This document shows, in pieces, positions 12,424 through 23,147 of a DNA stretch of 64,000 bases. Each line of letters opens with the position of its first letter. Within the stretch, counting starts at the first letter, position 1. The notes under the pieces are model-generated. The model worked only from the letters and a program-made list of their open reading frames with translations, did no database searches and was not told where the DNA came from. Both the position numbers and the translations under genes were made by a program. Origin of the DNA: Urechis unicinctus (lineage: Eukaryota > Annelida > Polychaeta > Xenopneusta > Urechidae); NCBI GenBank assembly GCA_034190875.2, contig CM067356.1:30192204-30256203 (forward strand), written 5' to 3'.

Positions 12424-13178
12424 ATGTTGAAGTTTCGGAGAGCAATGTATTTGAGTTGGACGATTTGGCGATTGAATTTTGGGTTGAAGAGCCTAAAATG
12501 TTTTAGAATTCAAATCCATAGGATGTAGCTGGTATTGTGCCGTACAGATTCGAACCATACCAGTCCGAAAACAGCGCCAGCGAATCTGACAGTGACTGGA
12601 CGGATTCTCGTGTTCTGAGGAGCGATAATCAGGACATCAACCGTCTTCAAAACATTGAATGGTGAGTCCCATCGGAATTGTAATCACTCCGCGAAACTAT
12701 CTTTATCTTTGATTTTATATTATAAATGAAGAATACCTTTTTCGTTTGATACCGTTTTCGTTTTTTCTTGGTGGTATTCAATGTGGTTTTAATCGCCAAC
12801 AACATTTATTACATGTAAAAATACTTTTTTTTTAAAAAATTATGTCATCCCGATAAAACTATCAAACGTGCTTGGTGGAACATTTACACATGTAATACAC
12901 CCTAAATCTTAGTCTTAGACAGAGCCTGGCATGTATTTGATAGGTTTTTGAAACCCTGGTTTTAGGTTCCAATGTGGAGGCTGCTCAACCATGCCAACTG
13001 TCAGGGAAAATATCTGCTGTGTGGAGCGGGTGCAAGTGATGGTTGAAATAGAAAATTGACCAGAAATTATATGTGTGACACAGGATCCAAATTTTAATGC
13101 TGTATGTCTCAATGAAGATGTGTTGGAGACAGCATACTATGCCTACAAGCAGCATCATGGTCCATACAAGGGAAACAA
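12424..13178 (+). pseudogene. P2X7 C-terminal ('ballast') zinc-domain gene, exons 1-2, broken
   Basis: Exon 1 (to 12661) encodes an acidic leader and the family-like stretch GIVPYRFEPYQSENSASES, ending QNIE plus TG before a GTGAGT donor. Exon 2 (12966-13178) follows a TTTTAG acceptor. The join makes Trp and then FQCGGCSTMPTVRENICC, the Cys-rich zinc-binding signature of the cytoplasmic domain that vertebrate P2X7 receptors carry, followed by VCLNEDVLETAYYAYKQHHG and a GTAAGT donor in phase 2. Two in-frame stops in exon 1 and one in exon 2 (before PEIICVTQ) show decay. The final exon (YLAYxRFIFW...) is absent here but present, with matching phase, at 24839-24989 and its copies. No P2X channel part is seen; stand-alone versions of this domain are known in invertebrates. 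Confidence 0.75.
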
Positions 13179-13423
13179 GTAAGTATTGACAGACAACAAA
13201 CACTAAATTATAAATTTATGTTAAAAAAACTTCCCCAAACTACTGGGTCATTTTTACTCAAATGAATGACTAGAATGAATGACGTGAGGAAAGATACTTC
13301 ATGAAATTAAAGAGCTGGTTTAGTCCATTTTTACTCTCAGGTATAACTAAAAAACAATCCTACATTTGAATAAAGGGGAAAATCTAACTGCTAAGCAGAC
13401 TGGGATAGTTGTAAGATTTACCC

Positions 13424-14260
13424 TTAAAGCATACCAGGGTAGCTGAAAGCATAGGTTTTTGAAGCGAACTGGTTCAGAAGGCTGCGGAAAGCCTCTATGT
13501 AGGAGGTCTGGGCATTGCTTGATAGTCTCTTGATGTCCTTGCACAATCTCTTGTTGGTGATATTTTTTTCCAATTCCATGGCACACCTCGTATCTAAGGA
13601 CATAAAGAGCAATTTAACTGTAAGATTTTGTGTTTCAAGGAAATTTTCTTTTTCCTGGAGAGGTGAGTCAAACAACAATGCCTCCACAGCCTGATAATCA
13701 GAACAAAGTCCTTGTTTATAAAACAAAATTATGGAAAAAGTAAACATCTAAGAGATTTTTGATACTATGTTGCATTATTTTATTAGAAGATTAGCTTAGT
13801 TAAACTAATTCTGCTGATGCTTTCAAAAGGAATGGATTCTAAATATATATTTATACACCACATATTTTTACTGCTTGTGTTGGGGGCTTGGTAAACCATA
13901 CATTTTTTTATGAATTGCAACACGTCGGCTTACCGTTTGGTGCTCCCTTTTCTCCACTGCTTTAGACTTTCTGACTGGTGGCGAATCCGTGCAACCTCTC
14001 ATGAATATGGTAGGAATAGCAGCTGGAAGAATATTCCGGGAACATTTGTACCCAAATCCGTGCCTGGTCAAAACATTCAGGTCCAAAATGCTCGCTACAC
14101 AAAAAAACGAGTGGGTTGTCGGACCCGGCCAATCTGCCCTTGTTCGCCGCACTTGTGATATCCATTGCTTATGCAACTTCTCCTCCCAAGGAAAACTGAA
14201 TAATCGAACGCTTCCCGAAGAAATGTTCGAACAATTAGCAGTCACGCAGCGTTTTGGCAT
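13424..14260 (-). pseudogene. THAP-domain gene with transposase-like C-terminal exon, frameshifted
   Basis: The first exon (14260 to 13934, GTAAGC donor) starts MPKRCVTANCSN and carries the THAP C2CH finger: Cys5 and Cys10, then Trp, CSEHFGPECFD and finally GFGYK...AIPTIF. The CSEHF part lies in another frame from what precedes and follows it, so two compensating shifts flank it; one sits at a run of seven A on the plus strand (14101-14107). The second exon (13593 down, TTAG acceptor) encodes NKRLCKDIKRLSSNAQTSYI followed by EAFRSLLNQFASKTYAFSYP. These match the C-terminal half of a large invertebrate/fish family that joins a THAP finger to a W-x-SQPF/FNENSNR protein. The middle of that protein is missing. 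It is a relic, or two sequencing errors plus a deletion. Confidence 0.8.
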
Positions 14261-14510
14261 GACTGATCCGGACTAAACAAGATACAAATTCACGGTTGAC
14301 ACATCGATTCTATGGAAGCTGACTTGGGCTGCAGAAAACTGGGTTCTCGTCTCTGCGTCATTTCCGGTTGACCTCGGCTCACGCACGAAATGCCGCTTCG
14401 CTCCAAAGAACGTTTAATATCTCTTTTATTATTCATCGGAGGCCAAAAAAACTCCAACACTATTCGATCCGCATCGATTTGTTCAGTTTATACTCAAAAG
14501 TCATATTTTA

Positions 14511-14529
14511 GGTGTCATAGGCACTTTAA
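14511..14529 (-). repeat. Right terminal inverted repeat
   Basis: GGTGTCATAGGCACTTTAA, the exact inverse of 12204-12222. Confidence 0.65.
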
Positions 14530-16876
14530 CGGCTTGCATGATACTGCTAGATACGAATGCAACTGCATCTGTGACGAATCGATAGAAATGCGTCGCGTAA
14601 TCGCAGATAGCTTCACTGAATGTAAGCAGTATTTGTTCATCCTTGCTCTAGTTTAGTTGTCCAGCTGTGTAAACTCCAAAATTGCTTGTTCAGCAAACAG
14701 GGAGATGGCACGGAGATGCAAACGCTCATTACCATATGTAAGAGGCCAGCGACGTTTGGCTGTCTCGCCCGGGCCCCGTTGGAGTTGAATTTCAGTTGAA
14801 AGAGGCAATGTATAGGCGCCTCACATCCGACTACAGGCAACCTGGTGATTTGTCAGGTAAGCCATAAGCGCTCACCACTCTTCATAGTGCGTCTGGCACG
14901 ATGCATACATTCTTCGTGCTTCTTTCCTGAAGCAACTACAATGAATTTAAACTTATTCATTGTGGGCACAAGGTATTTATTTTTTCTTTTCATCCTGCAG
15001 GTACGAGTTTGCTTTACATACGACTTGATTTGACCCGTTATAACATTGCATCTACAGCAAAAGTTTCTGGACCATCATGGCTACAAAAACAGACACCATA
15101 TATGATTAGCTGTAATTGATCTAATCCTACTTTGTATTCTAATTTCGGAATTCAGTGACGGATATTCAAGTCCATGGTCAATAATCACGGTTTTATCTTA
15201 AGGATGTATCTCGTTGAAATGAACCTGTCTTTGGATTATAGAGCACACGAAACAGAAGGGTGAATCTTTGAGTATATAGAACTACGTAGCGACGCAACGT
15301 ACAGATGGGATCACGAAACCGGATACGATTACCGTAAACCTTCACGATGGCTGCCAACCGGACCTACCACGTGACTCATATTCTGCAAAATGTCACGCAG
15401 CCTCGCTCATTAATGCCCCGCTATATCAAAACCAGGCAGACTGAAATGCGCCATCACCACAAACCGCTCTTCAAATTAGAGGGAAACAGGTCAAATAAGC
15501 TCCCTACTCTTCAATAATGTTTTCTGGGTAGTTTGATAACATTTCAAAATGAAAACACATAACCATGGGGCCCTCAATTATTTAGAGCTGACACAAGCGC
15601 TCCCGTACACACGACAGACTCTCTCGTTAGCTATCCACATTGCTTAAAGGACACCTGAAGATTCACCTATGAGGCCACCTGAAGATTCCACAGCTGTTTC
15701 AAGCCTTATTGAACGAACAGAATGATAAAATCTCCTAAGATAAATGTTTTTACTATGAGACTACATTTAATCCAATATTATGATGTAATATCTCGATTCT
15801 TACATATGGTTGTACACATCTGGATGTACACATCTGGTTGAGCAAACAGCTATCCGACTTTCTTAAGGACATGATTCTAATCAATTTCAGAAAATTTGAT
15901 GTCGCCTCCGCCTGCTGGTCGACTAGGTCGAAGATGATTGCAGTAAGGACCTGTTAAACCTAGAAACATAGTATTCATGGGATACGATCTTGTAGATAAA
16001 TTACACACTCTTTATAATATATTGATTTAATAAATTGTTTGTAAGTTGGTATTTCAAAACCTCATTATATAACGTACGCATGCGCATCCAAATGTATTAT
16101 ATTTGTCTGATGATCGAAATTTTCGCCATATACAGGTAACATCTCTGCTGATGCAATCTCTTTATAAACATTCGTAAGCAAGAATAGTTTTCATGGTATT
16201 GCTTGTTAACGGAACATCAGAATAATAACGCCTTGCTTACAAACGTTATTAATTCCTGAAGCAAAGTAGTCTATCCACTGATACGGCGTTTTGAATTTGT
16301 TACCCTTTGATCTGAATTGTTTTATCATACTTACCGAGTCAGCCTTGCAAAGGCAATTGTTTTTTTCATGACAGCTAAGTGTGGTATACTGTTCTATTTA
16401 TAAATAAACAATATAAATTAGATCAATTGATGATTGATGAGATGGACCAAGAAACAGGAGAATAGAAGAAGATGAAGGGAACAATATAAAGACAAAGAAA
16501 AAGAAGGAAAAGAATAAGAAAAAGCCCCCCCATTACAAAATGATGGTACACATTATTCTATGAGGATACAAGTGCGTCGAGCAAACGTTTGCTCAACTTA
16601 TTACATAATTGAGTTAATCTTTAAGCATGGAAATGTTTACATGACTACAAAATTCGTAAGATGGGTATACATTTCGACCTCAAAAGGTGGTGTAACTATC
16701 TGATTGTTGTATGTATATATTCATGAATTATTTTGGCAGCAGATTATACTGATATTTATACGCGATATCTTTCCCGCAATATTCATGAAGGTCAGTAATT
16801 TTTAAAATATGATTAGTTTTGAAAAAGATCGGTATAACTTATACACAGATTTACCTATGTTTCTCTGCATATTTCT
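14530..16876. other. Unannotated intergenic sequence
   Basis: AT-rich sequence with short chance frames only (for example 14637-14840 minus, 14845-15033 plus). There is a purine-rich (GAAAA)-type stretch near 16440-16520. I recognise no gene or element. Confidence 0.5.
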
Positions 16877-17371
16877 CCATGGACTGGAGCGGCTTTGAGG
16901 CGTTCAGATTGTGGGGCAGGTTTTGAATTTGTACGAGGCTCTTGTGTTGTTCAACCCTTTATCTGCATTAACCTCCATCAGTTGCTTCTGTTTAATCCCA
17001 AATTTAAATCGAACAGTAATTCCCTATGGACACAGTTACGCAAAACAATACGGTTGATTTTCCATTGAAGAAATCATGATGACCACTTGTTTGATATTAT
17101 GCGATGCTTCTATATTTTGTCCCATGACCTTGTGTTTTGTGACCTCGATATGCTCTTTGTAACCTTGTATTTGCAGGACTAGTCATGATCCACTGGCAAG
17201 TTACCTCTAGACCTCAGTCTAGATCCACGCCATCCATCAACATAAGGTTTTTGGGCTCATCATTGGAAATCAGTGTAAGATAATGCCCTGCATCACAATC
17301 GATTGGTGAAGGAACATTGATGGCTAACACAATAGTATAAGACAGTTGTTTTGCATTTTGCTGGCAGAATA

Positions 17372-17377
17372 TTTATT
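17372..17377 (-). terminator. Polyadenylation signal AATAAA of VWA gene A
   Basis: AATAAA on the minus strand about 141 bp after the stop codon of the VWA gene; the equivalent hexamer is kept in copy B. Confidence 0.6.
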
Positions 17378-17517
17378 TCAAAGGGAAAGAAAAACATATT
17401 CAACTAGTAAGGATATTGCATACAAACATTGAAAGTGAAAAGAAAAGCAGTAATATTTCGCAATCATGTCCGAACATTCGTAGTCCTGTATCGGTGCGCG
17501 CAATTTTCTTGGCGCTT

Positions 17518-20476
17518 TTAGATAGTAGCTTCTGGAATTCCCGCGCCAACTACAATCAAACCAATATATATTTGTATATATATATAAATATATAGGACAA
17601 TCGTGCACTTGCTTCATGAATATGTCACGATACAATCGACGACCAATATTGAACTCGTATAAGCAGCTTTAATACGACTTACTCGCACACATCCTCGTGA
17701 GGATGTCCGCATGGATACCCTCCAGCTCACTGTAGCTGCTTACTTGGTATACATTATCAGGTGAAGATGCCATCGATTCTAGGTCGCTGTATTCAACATT
17801 GTTACCCACTCCTATCACAACTAGATGAATGCCCTGTTCTTTGGCAGCGTCGACCATGTCTTTGACAGCGTCGTCCAGCGGGTCTTCTACCACAATGATG
17901 GCCACCTTGGTAGCTTCTTGGCGGGCGCCGCTTGCAGCACTGAATGTTTCCTCAATGATGGTTTGCAGATGGATAGCGGTTGAAGATTGGGTGATTCTTC
18001 TCCTCGTATACATGGCCGAACTGAAAGCATGCTTAGGCTACTTTACTCAGTGTAATTATGGAGTGGCTTGCAAGAAAAAGGAACAGGTAAGTGGAAGAGG
18101 TCAGGTAAGTATGGGTCATCTGCTAGATTCTCACCTGAAACCCGATGAACTATCATACTCCGTCAAACCGATTCCACGACCTTCGACACAGTACCTAGGC
18201 GTCAGGGCTACATGAGACTGAGAGGGGCCCAGTTCAAAATCTTCTACCATACCTTCCACAAATTCCAACGAGTATTCTGTGTCAACGACACCCATCGAAT
18301 CAGGAAGTGCGAAGGCGATGTCAAGTGCCGTATTTCCTCTGCAACCTGCGTTTTGACATAGAAACCATATCATGGGATGAAACACAAAGCTCTCATCAGC
18401 AATCTCGAATGGCATATGTTAATGGTTTCTTTCTGATATATCAAACATTGCCCAACTGTACATACCGCTGACCATATATGGCAAGGTTGTTGTAGATGGC
18501 GTGGTGGTAGTAGTGGTAGTAGTGGTAGTGGTGACCACTATAACACACTCACAATAAGTATCCATGTCATTTCCAGTCAAAACATGTAACAATGATCTGT
18601 ATATTATGCTGTACATAATCTGTAAGATGGCGTACCTTGACACGTTTTCTGAACCAAGTTGATGAGTTGGCTTTCTAATTGATTGTACTCTTTAATAGCT
18701 ATGATCAAATCCGGACTTGACGCGATACTGGCCAATACCGACTCTTTCACACTGCCCACTCCAATAGCTACCACTGTGATTCCATCAGCATGTGCAGCAT
18801 TAGCAGCAGTAACAGTGCGGTCAATGTAATCTGGGTTGCCGTCTGTGATGACAATAGCCGTCTGCAATGCAAATCTGCCTTGTAACAATCATCAAACAAT
18901 AACAATAAAAAGGTAAGAACTTGGAAACTCAGTATCAGTCAAAATATATTGGCAACGTTAACGTATGAAAGTAGCTTATTGTTACTGCGATCGTTACGAA
19001 GGAATACCATGAACACCCTTTATATTTACTAGATACAAAAGAACACCGTGAATCGGATATAGATTCTTTTATGATAATGCCTGCATTTTCTCAGAAACGG
19101 ACTCAGTTGTCAAGTGGATTAGAAGAAATGCTTACATGCGGCGCCCATGATCGGGCATGACTGGGGGAGAACATGTCGCTTCTCATTCTTTCGAGAGCTA
19201 GGTCGGTATACGTCTGGCCAAACGATTGTGTAATGGCGCCTACAAGACCCTTCATTTCCTCTTTATCGTGGCTGTGGTCAAGATGAAATCTAACTTTCTC
19301 TTTGGTGGAAAAGGTCATGACCCCGATGTGAGTCATATTGAAGGATGTATCAAATCTATTTATGAAGTTTTTGACGAATTCGAGTTGCTTGATGAAGTCA
19401 GGAGGGTAAATGGAGCCACTCTCATCAAGTACAAACACGACATCGTTGGCAGAAGGACATTCTGAATAACAAGATCACAAACATGTTTTGCAGTATAATC
19501 AATCAGCAAACTGTCGAGTAGCTATGAATTTCAGATTTCAATTTGATGCAAACATGAACGAGACAAAACAGGGCTCACCGGTGTTCGATCTGGAATAGAA
19601 ATTGGATCTTGCCTCAGCTAAAAGGACGAAATGGATGAATATATATGTATACATATATTAATATATGTATATGTATATATATATATAATATATATATATA
19701 TATGTATGTTTACATATATATATATATATATAAATATATATATATATGTATGTTTACATATATATATCTAAACAAATATATGTATATATATGTATATATA
19801 TATTTGTATACACATATATCTATATCGATATATATAATATATATTTAGATATATATATATACATGTATATATGTATACAGAAACGTATATATGAAAACAT
19901 GTATATATATATTTTTATATACACATATATATACACTTATATATATGCAACTTTATATATATACATATAGAGTAGAACAGTATATCGGTTGCAAATCTTT
20001 GGATCAGCGAGGAAGGGCTGTGACATAATATTGAAAACGACAAAAAGCATCAGGAAAAGTGGATGTAGAAATTTGGGTTACATGATTGATGAAAGTTTGT
20101 AAATTATAGACGTAGGATTCAGGATAAATCATTCATGTGATAAAATCAAGCCTAACCAATCTACTCACCTGTTACCACCAGCAGCGCCTGTACAACAACA
20201 AACATACAGCTGTCAAATCCGACAGAGTTGCAGAGGACTCATTAGATATTCGTTATTATTACCTAATTACAAACGCTATAAAGATATGACAGTTAATGCT
20301 GAGGAGCTGTTGTGTGTGGGTCTAACCCTTTTAACAATCTCTCACATATCAGAATATGAAGGCAGCTTGAATAGTGTTTTGTCCACTCAATAATCCTGAA
20401 TGCTTATTCACATGTCCTTAAGATAATAGTGCATGTAAAAGTAACTCACCACAATCGATGCCAAAACGATCTTCAT
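17518..20476 (-). CDS. Secreted protein with two VWA domains, copy A
   Basis: Eight coding exons: 20450-20476, 20169-20187, 19136-19461, 18636-18861, 18466-18537, 18135-18345, 17683-18020 and 17518-17549. They sum to 1251 nt (416 residues), all with GT-AG borders and consistent phases. Residues 1-15 ([15 protein letters not shown]) are a signal peptide split by a 19-nt microexon. VWA1 (about 22-198) has a complete MIDAS: D28-x-S30-x-S32, T99 and D131 (ITDG). A linker at about 200-222 contains a run of Thr. VWA2 (about 225-405) reads FALPDSMGV where the DxSxS should be, so metal binding is probably lost. The last exon adds [10 protein letters not shown] and a TAA. VWA proteins of this kind act in extracellular matrix or adhesion; the exact role is unknown. 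The start is chosen because it gives the signal peptide and a TATA box lies about 100 bp upstream. Confidence 0.9.
19637..19976. repeat. TA-rich microsatellite in intron 2 of VWA gene A
   Basis: Imperfect (TA)n and TATG/TACA runs. Small Tyr/Ile open frames in it are low-complexity artefacts. The copy B counterpart is 41601-41950. Confidence 0.9.
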
Positions 20477-20574
20477 TCTTGCACTGCTCTAGCCCCCGTT
20501 CAGCAATACAACTTCGGAGAACCTGCTGAAAGTGAGCGGATGAAGAAGTGTGCCATACACCGCTTGTCGCTCTA

Positions 20575-20582
20575 CTTATATA
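20575..20582 (-). promoter_or_regulatory. TATA box of VWA gene A
   Basis: TATATAAG on the minus strand, 99 bp upstream of the ATG. Equivalent boxes stand 97 and 91 bp upstream of the ATG in the other two VWA genes, which supports it as the core promoter. Confidence 0.65.
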
Positions 20583-20929
20583 GTTTTCGTGGATATGTTA
20601 AACAATTGAGAGGCAACAGATACTTGTCATATGTTTTGTTGCAGTGAGTTTTTTATATTTCACAGTGACACGAGTTGCCTCATTGTTTATTGTTGGGAAT
20701 ACTATTTAAATGTAGCGCATTTATGGAAAACAATATTCAATTATAGTGCGATGTACAAGGGCGTGCGGCAAATTTCTCACAGTAATTGGCGTATGCTGGA
20801 AATGATGCAGCTCGGGTGGATAATTGATAACTCCCATGCTGTTGTGAATTCCATCAGCGGCATTTGAACAATAGAATTGATGTATCATTCAAATGTCGGG
20901 TATAATAGAAACCCAAAGTTTTGTATTGC

Positions 20930-21545
20930 CTTGATTGGGAGAGGAGGTAGAGGGCGGAGATGGCTGGGGATGATGGAAGATGATAGGAGATTGTGGAAGA
21001 TGGCTGGTGATGTTGGGAGACTGTGAGAGATTGTGGAATATTGTTAGGGATATAGGGAAATGCTTGAAGATCGTGGGAGATAGCAACATGTGAAGGCAGA
21101 TGTTGGATACGGTGGAAGATTGTGGGAGATAGTGGGTAATAGTGAGAGATCGTGGGAGATAGGGGGTTGCTGATTGTTGGTAAGAGATGATGGGAGGTGG
21201 TTGGAAAAGGATGGTGGAAAAAAGTTAGCAGGAGGTGGTGGAAGGTGGAAGGATTCGGTGGGAAATGTAGGGAGATGATTGGAAAGGGTGGGAGACTGTG
21301 GATGATAGTGGGAGATGGTGGGAGACTGTGGATGATAGTGGGAGATGGTGGGAGACTGTGGATGATAGTGGGAGAATGTGGGAGACTGTAGATGATAGTG
21401 AGAGATGGTGGGAGACTGTAGATGATAATGGGAGAATGTGGGAGACTGTAGATGATATTGGGAGATGGTGGGAGACTGTAGATGATAGTGGGAGATGGTG
21501 GGAGATCGTGGAAAAATCTTGAGAGATGGAGGGGTATGCTGCAAG
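20930..21545. repeat. 30-bp minisatellite (VNTR), copy A
   Basis: The core at about 21288-21510 contains seven units of about 30 bp (GGGAGACTGTGGATGATAGT plus GGGAGATGGT). It is flanked on the left by diverged GGGAGAT-type derivatives. On the minus strand the unit length keeps frames open and encodes an SLPPSPTIIY decapeptide repeat. Two overlapping minus frames are both open, so coding is unlikely. Confidence 0.9.
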
Positions 21546-21574
21546 TATGTGGGAGATGGAGACTAAGCACTCAC

Positions 21575-22285
21575 ACTAGTTGATAACCCCATACGCATAC
21601 AGCAGCAAACTGCAATAATCAAGCCGAGATGATATAAATGCGTGGACTGTTGTGGATTGGTTCAGGTACTTTCTTATGCTGCCTTATCTTCCTATCTGAT
21701 AATAGAGAGATTGAGTTGATTTCATAACAAGTGGTTTTCCCATAAACTCTTCATCAGAATACTTAGGTTTTTGGCTGTTTGTGATATGCAAACATTTGCC
21801 AATTTTCACTATATCATTTGCTGGCATTTGTACCGAGATGTGAAAAACAGAATCTCAGTTTATCTTCATTCAGTTTTAGAAAATTGATTGCCTTCCATGA
21901 TCTTATCTGGCGGATGTATTCTTCTAATTTAGGAGGAGTAAATGTAAATGTTGGGTATAATCGGAATATTGGTGATATTGCAAACCATGTTTATTTAAAG
22001 GGTTGCCAAGTGAATAAATATAGGCAGTATATGATAATGGCCCTAGGACTGAGCCTTGTGGCACACCACCTGTTAGTTGCTGTGTTTTAGAAAATCTGCC
22101 TTCAACATGGACTCATTGTAAGCGGATTGAGAGGCATTTTCCATTTCAGGTGAAACTGTTAGATAGGCGCCATAGCAGGAATTCATGATCTACGGTATAA
22201 AGGTCAAGAAGCACGGTAACAACAGCGCGGTGCTGGTCAATTAATCTGTCGTGCCACGGACCACACACGGGCGGCTGAAGACAGT
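21575..22285 (-). mobile_element. CR1/L2-like LINE reverse-transcriptase fragment, copy A
   Basis: Minus-strand translation in shifting frames gives, in order, VTVLLDLYTVDHEFLL, LTGGVPQGSVLGPLSY, KHGLQYHQYSDYTQ (the catalytic YADD decayed to YSDY), INFLKLNEDK and VHAFISSRLDY. These are the order and spacing of the reverse transcriptase of non-LTR elements of the CR1/L2/Jockey group. It is truncated at both ends, adjoins the VNTR and lies inside or next to the polymerase relic. Confidence 0.82.
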
Positions 22286-22289
22286 CGTC

Positions 22290-23147
22290 AACGACGGCCT
22301 TGGTTCTCCTCTATGCATATTATACGCATTGCTATGGTAATTTCGTCAGAGTTGCCGGCCACGTCACTGAATATCAGGAACATCTCTCTCCTAGCGCCAC
22401 GACTGTGGGTCATACATATACTGCCATCCAACCAGCCACCTTTGCAGCTGAGTTCAGCAACCACAATACAATGGAGCCAATAATCCATGGGAGGGAAGCC
22501 GCTCCCTTACTTGCAAGGCGTGACAGAGTATTTGCCAAGGAGTTAAGGTGCTTTTTTATCGACTCCTTCACAGCATGATAGGCAGCTGGTGTTGGTGCTT
22601 GGGTCGATGTCTTCCCCCTTATGTCTTTGCTATACAGTCTTGAGCTATCGATCTGTTAGTGTAGAGTGGATAGCGAGACCATATATATGATGGCCCTCAG
22701 GTCACAGCACATTCACACCATAATGCATGTTCTTCTGCTGTGGGAGTAGCCCCTTGCACTGCTCATGGCGGATTTGTTTCTTCTCGTTAACCTTTCTTAA
22801 GCCCTTACACCTTCTTGACATTTATTCGGTCTGCCTCAAGGAAGGAATACATCTTTGGCCGAAGGTCTACATGCTATGTGAGGAGTCGTCCAGCTCACTC
22901 TTTCGTATTTTCCTGAGAACCTTCTTGTTCTTGGTGCTGTGAGGCAGTCTGATGTGTCATAGCAGTCCTGGTCCTCGGCTGGGTCATTATACTCATCCTC
23001 GATCCGGATCAGCAGGAGCAGCAGAGGGACGCCCAATCCCTGTTCTTCATCTGCAGCTTGTTGTTAAAGAGGTCATACATCAGATGCTTTCTTAGGTTCT
23101 CCATTAGCTTTCAAGAACGGATTTATTTATTTTCATGTGTGGGGTTT
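22290..23147 (-). pseudogene. Polinton-type DNA polymerase B relic, copy A (3' part)
   Basis: The minus strand encodes EDEYNDPAEDQDCYDTSDCL and, after frame changes, polymerase tail motifs equivalent to those at 45118-45560 in copy B. Downstream comes a decayed membrane-protein frame (AAKVAGWMAVYV then stop; intact in copy B). It is cut at 23147 by the first 1.94-kb unit, whereas in copy B the polymerase sequence continues for another 0.67 kb. Confidence 0.78.

Larger units (their letters stand above)
12204..14529. mobile_element. Candidate two-gene DNA element with 19-bp terminal inverted repeats
   Basis: The segment begins TTAAAGTGCCTATGACACC and ends with its exact reverse complement. If the outer TTAA is read as a target duplication, the inverted repeat proper is 15 bp starting AGTGCC; otherwise it is 19 bp and no duplication is seen. 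Inside are a plus-strand gene with a P2X7-type C-terminal domain (12424-13178) and a minus-strand THAP-domain gene (14260 down to 13424), pointing at each other. Both are broken. The element boundary is inferred from the inverted repeats; no empty site is available for comparison. Confidence 0.55.

Noticed and set aside
12424..13178. A P2X receptor channel
   Set aside because: Only the cytoplasmic C-terminal zinc-domain signature is present; no transmembrane or ectodomain sequence occurs nearby.
17829..18215. 128-codon plus-strand ORF (and copy at 39792-40178)
   Set aside because: Antisense to exons 6-7 of the VWA gene and their intron; it mirrors the real coding strand.
19645..19970. Tyr/Ile-rich small ORFs in TA repeats
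   Set aside because: Low-complexity microsatellite in an intron.
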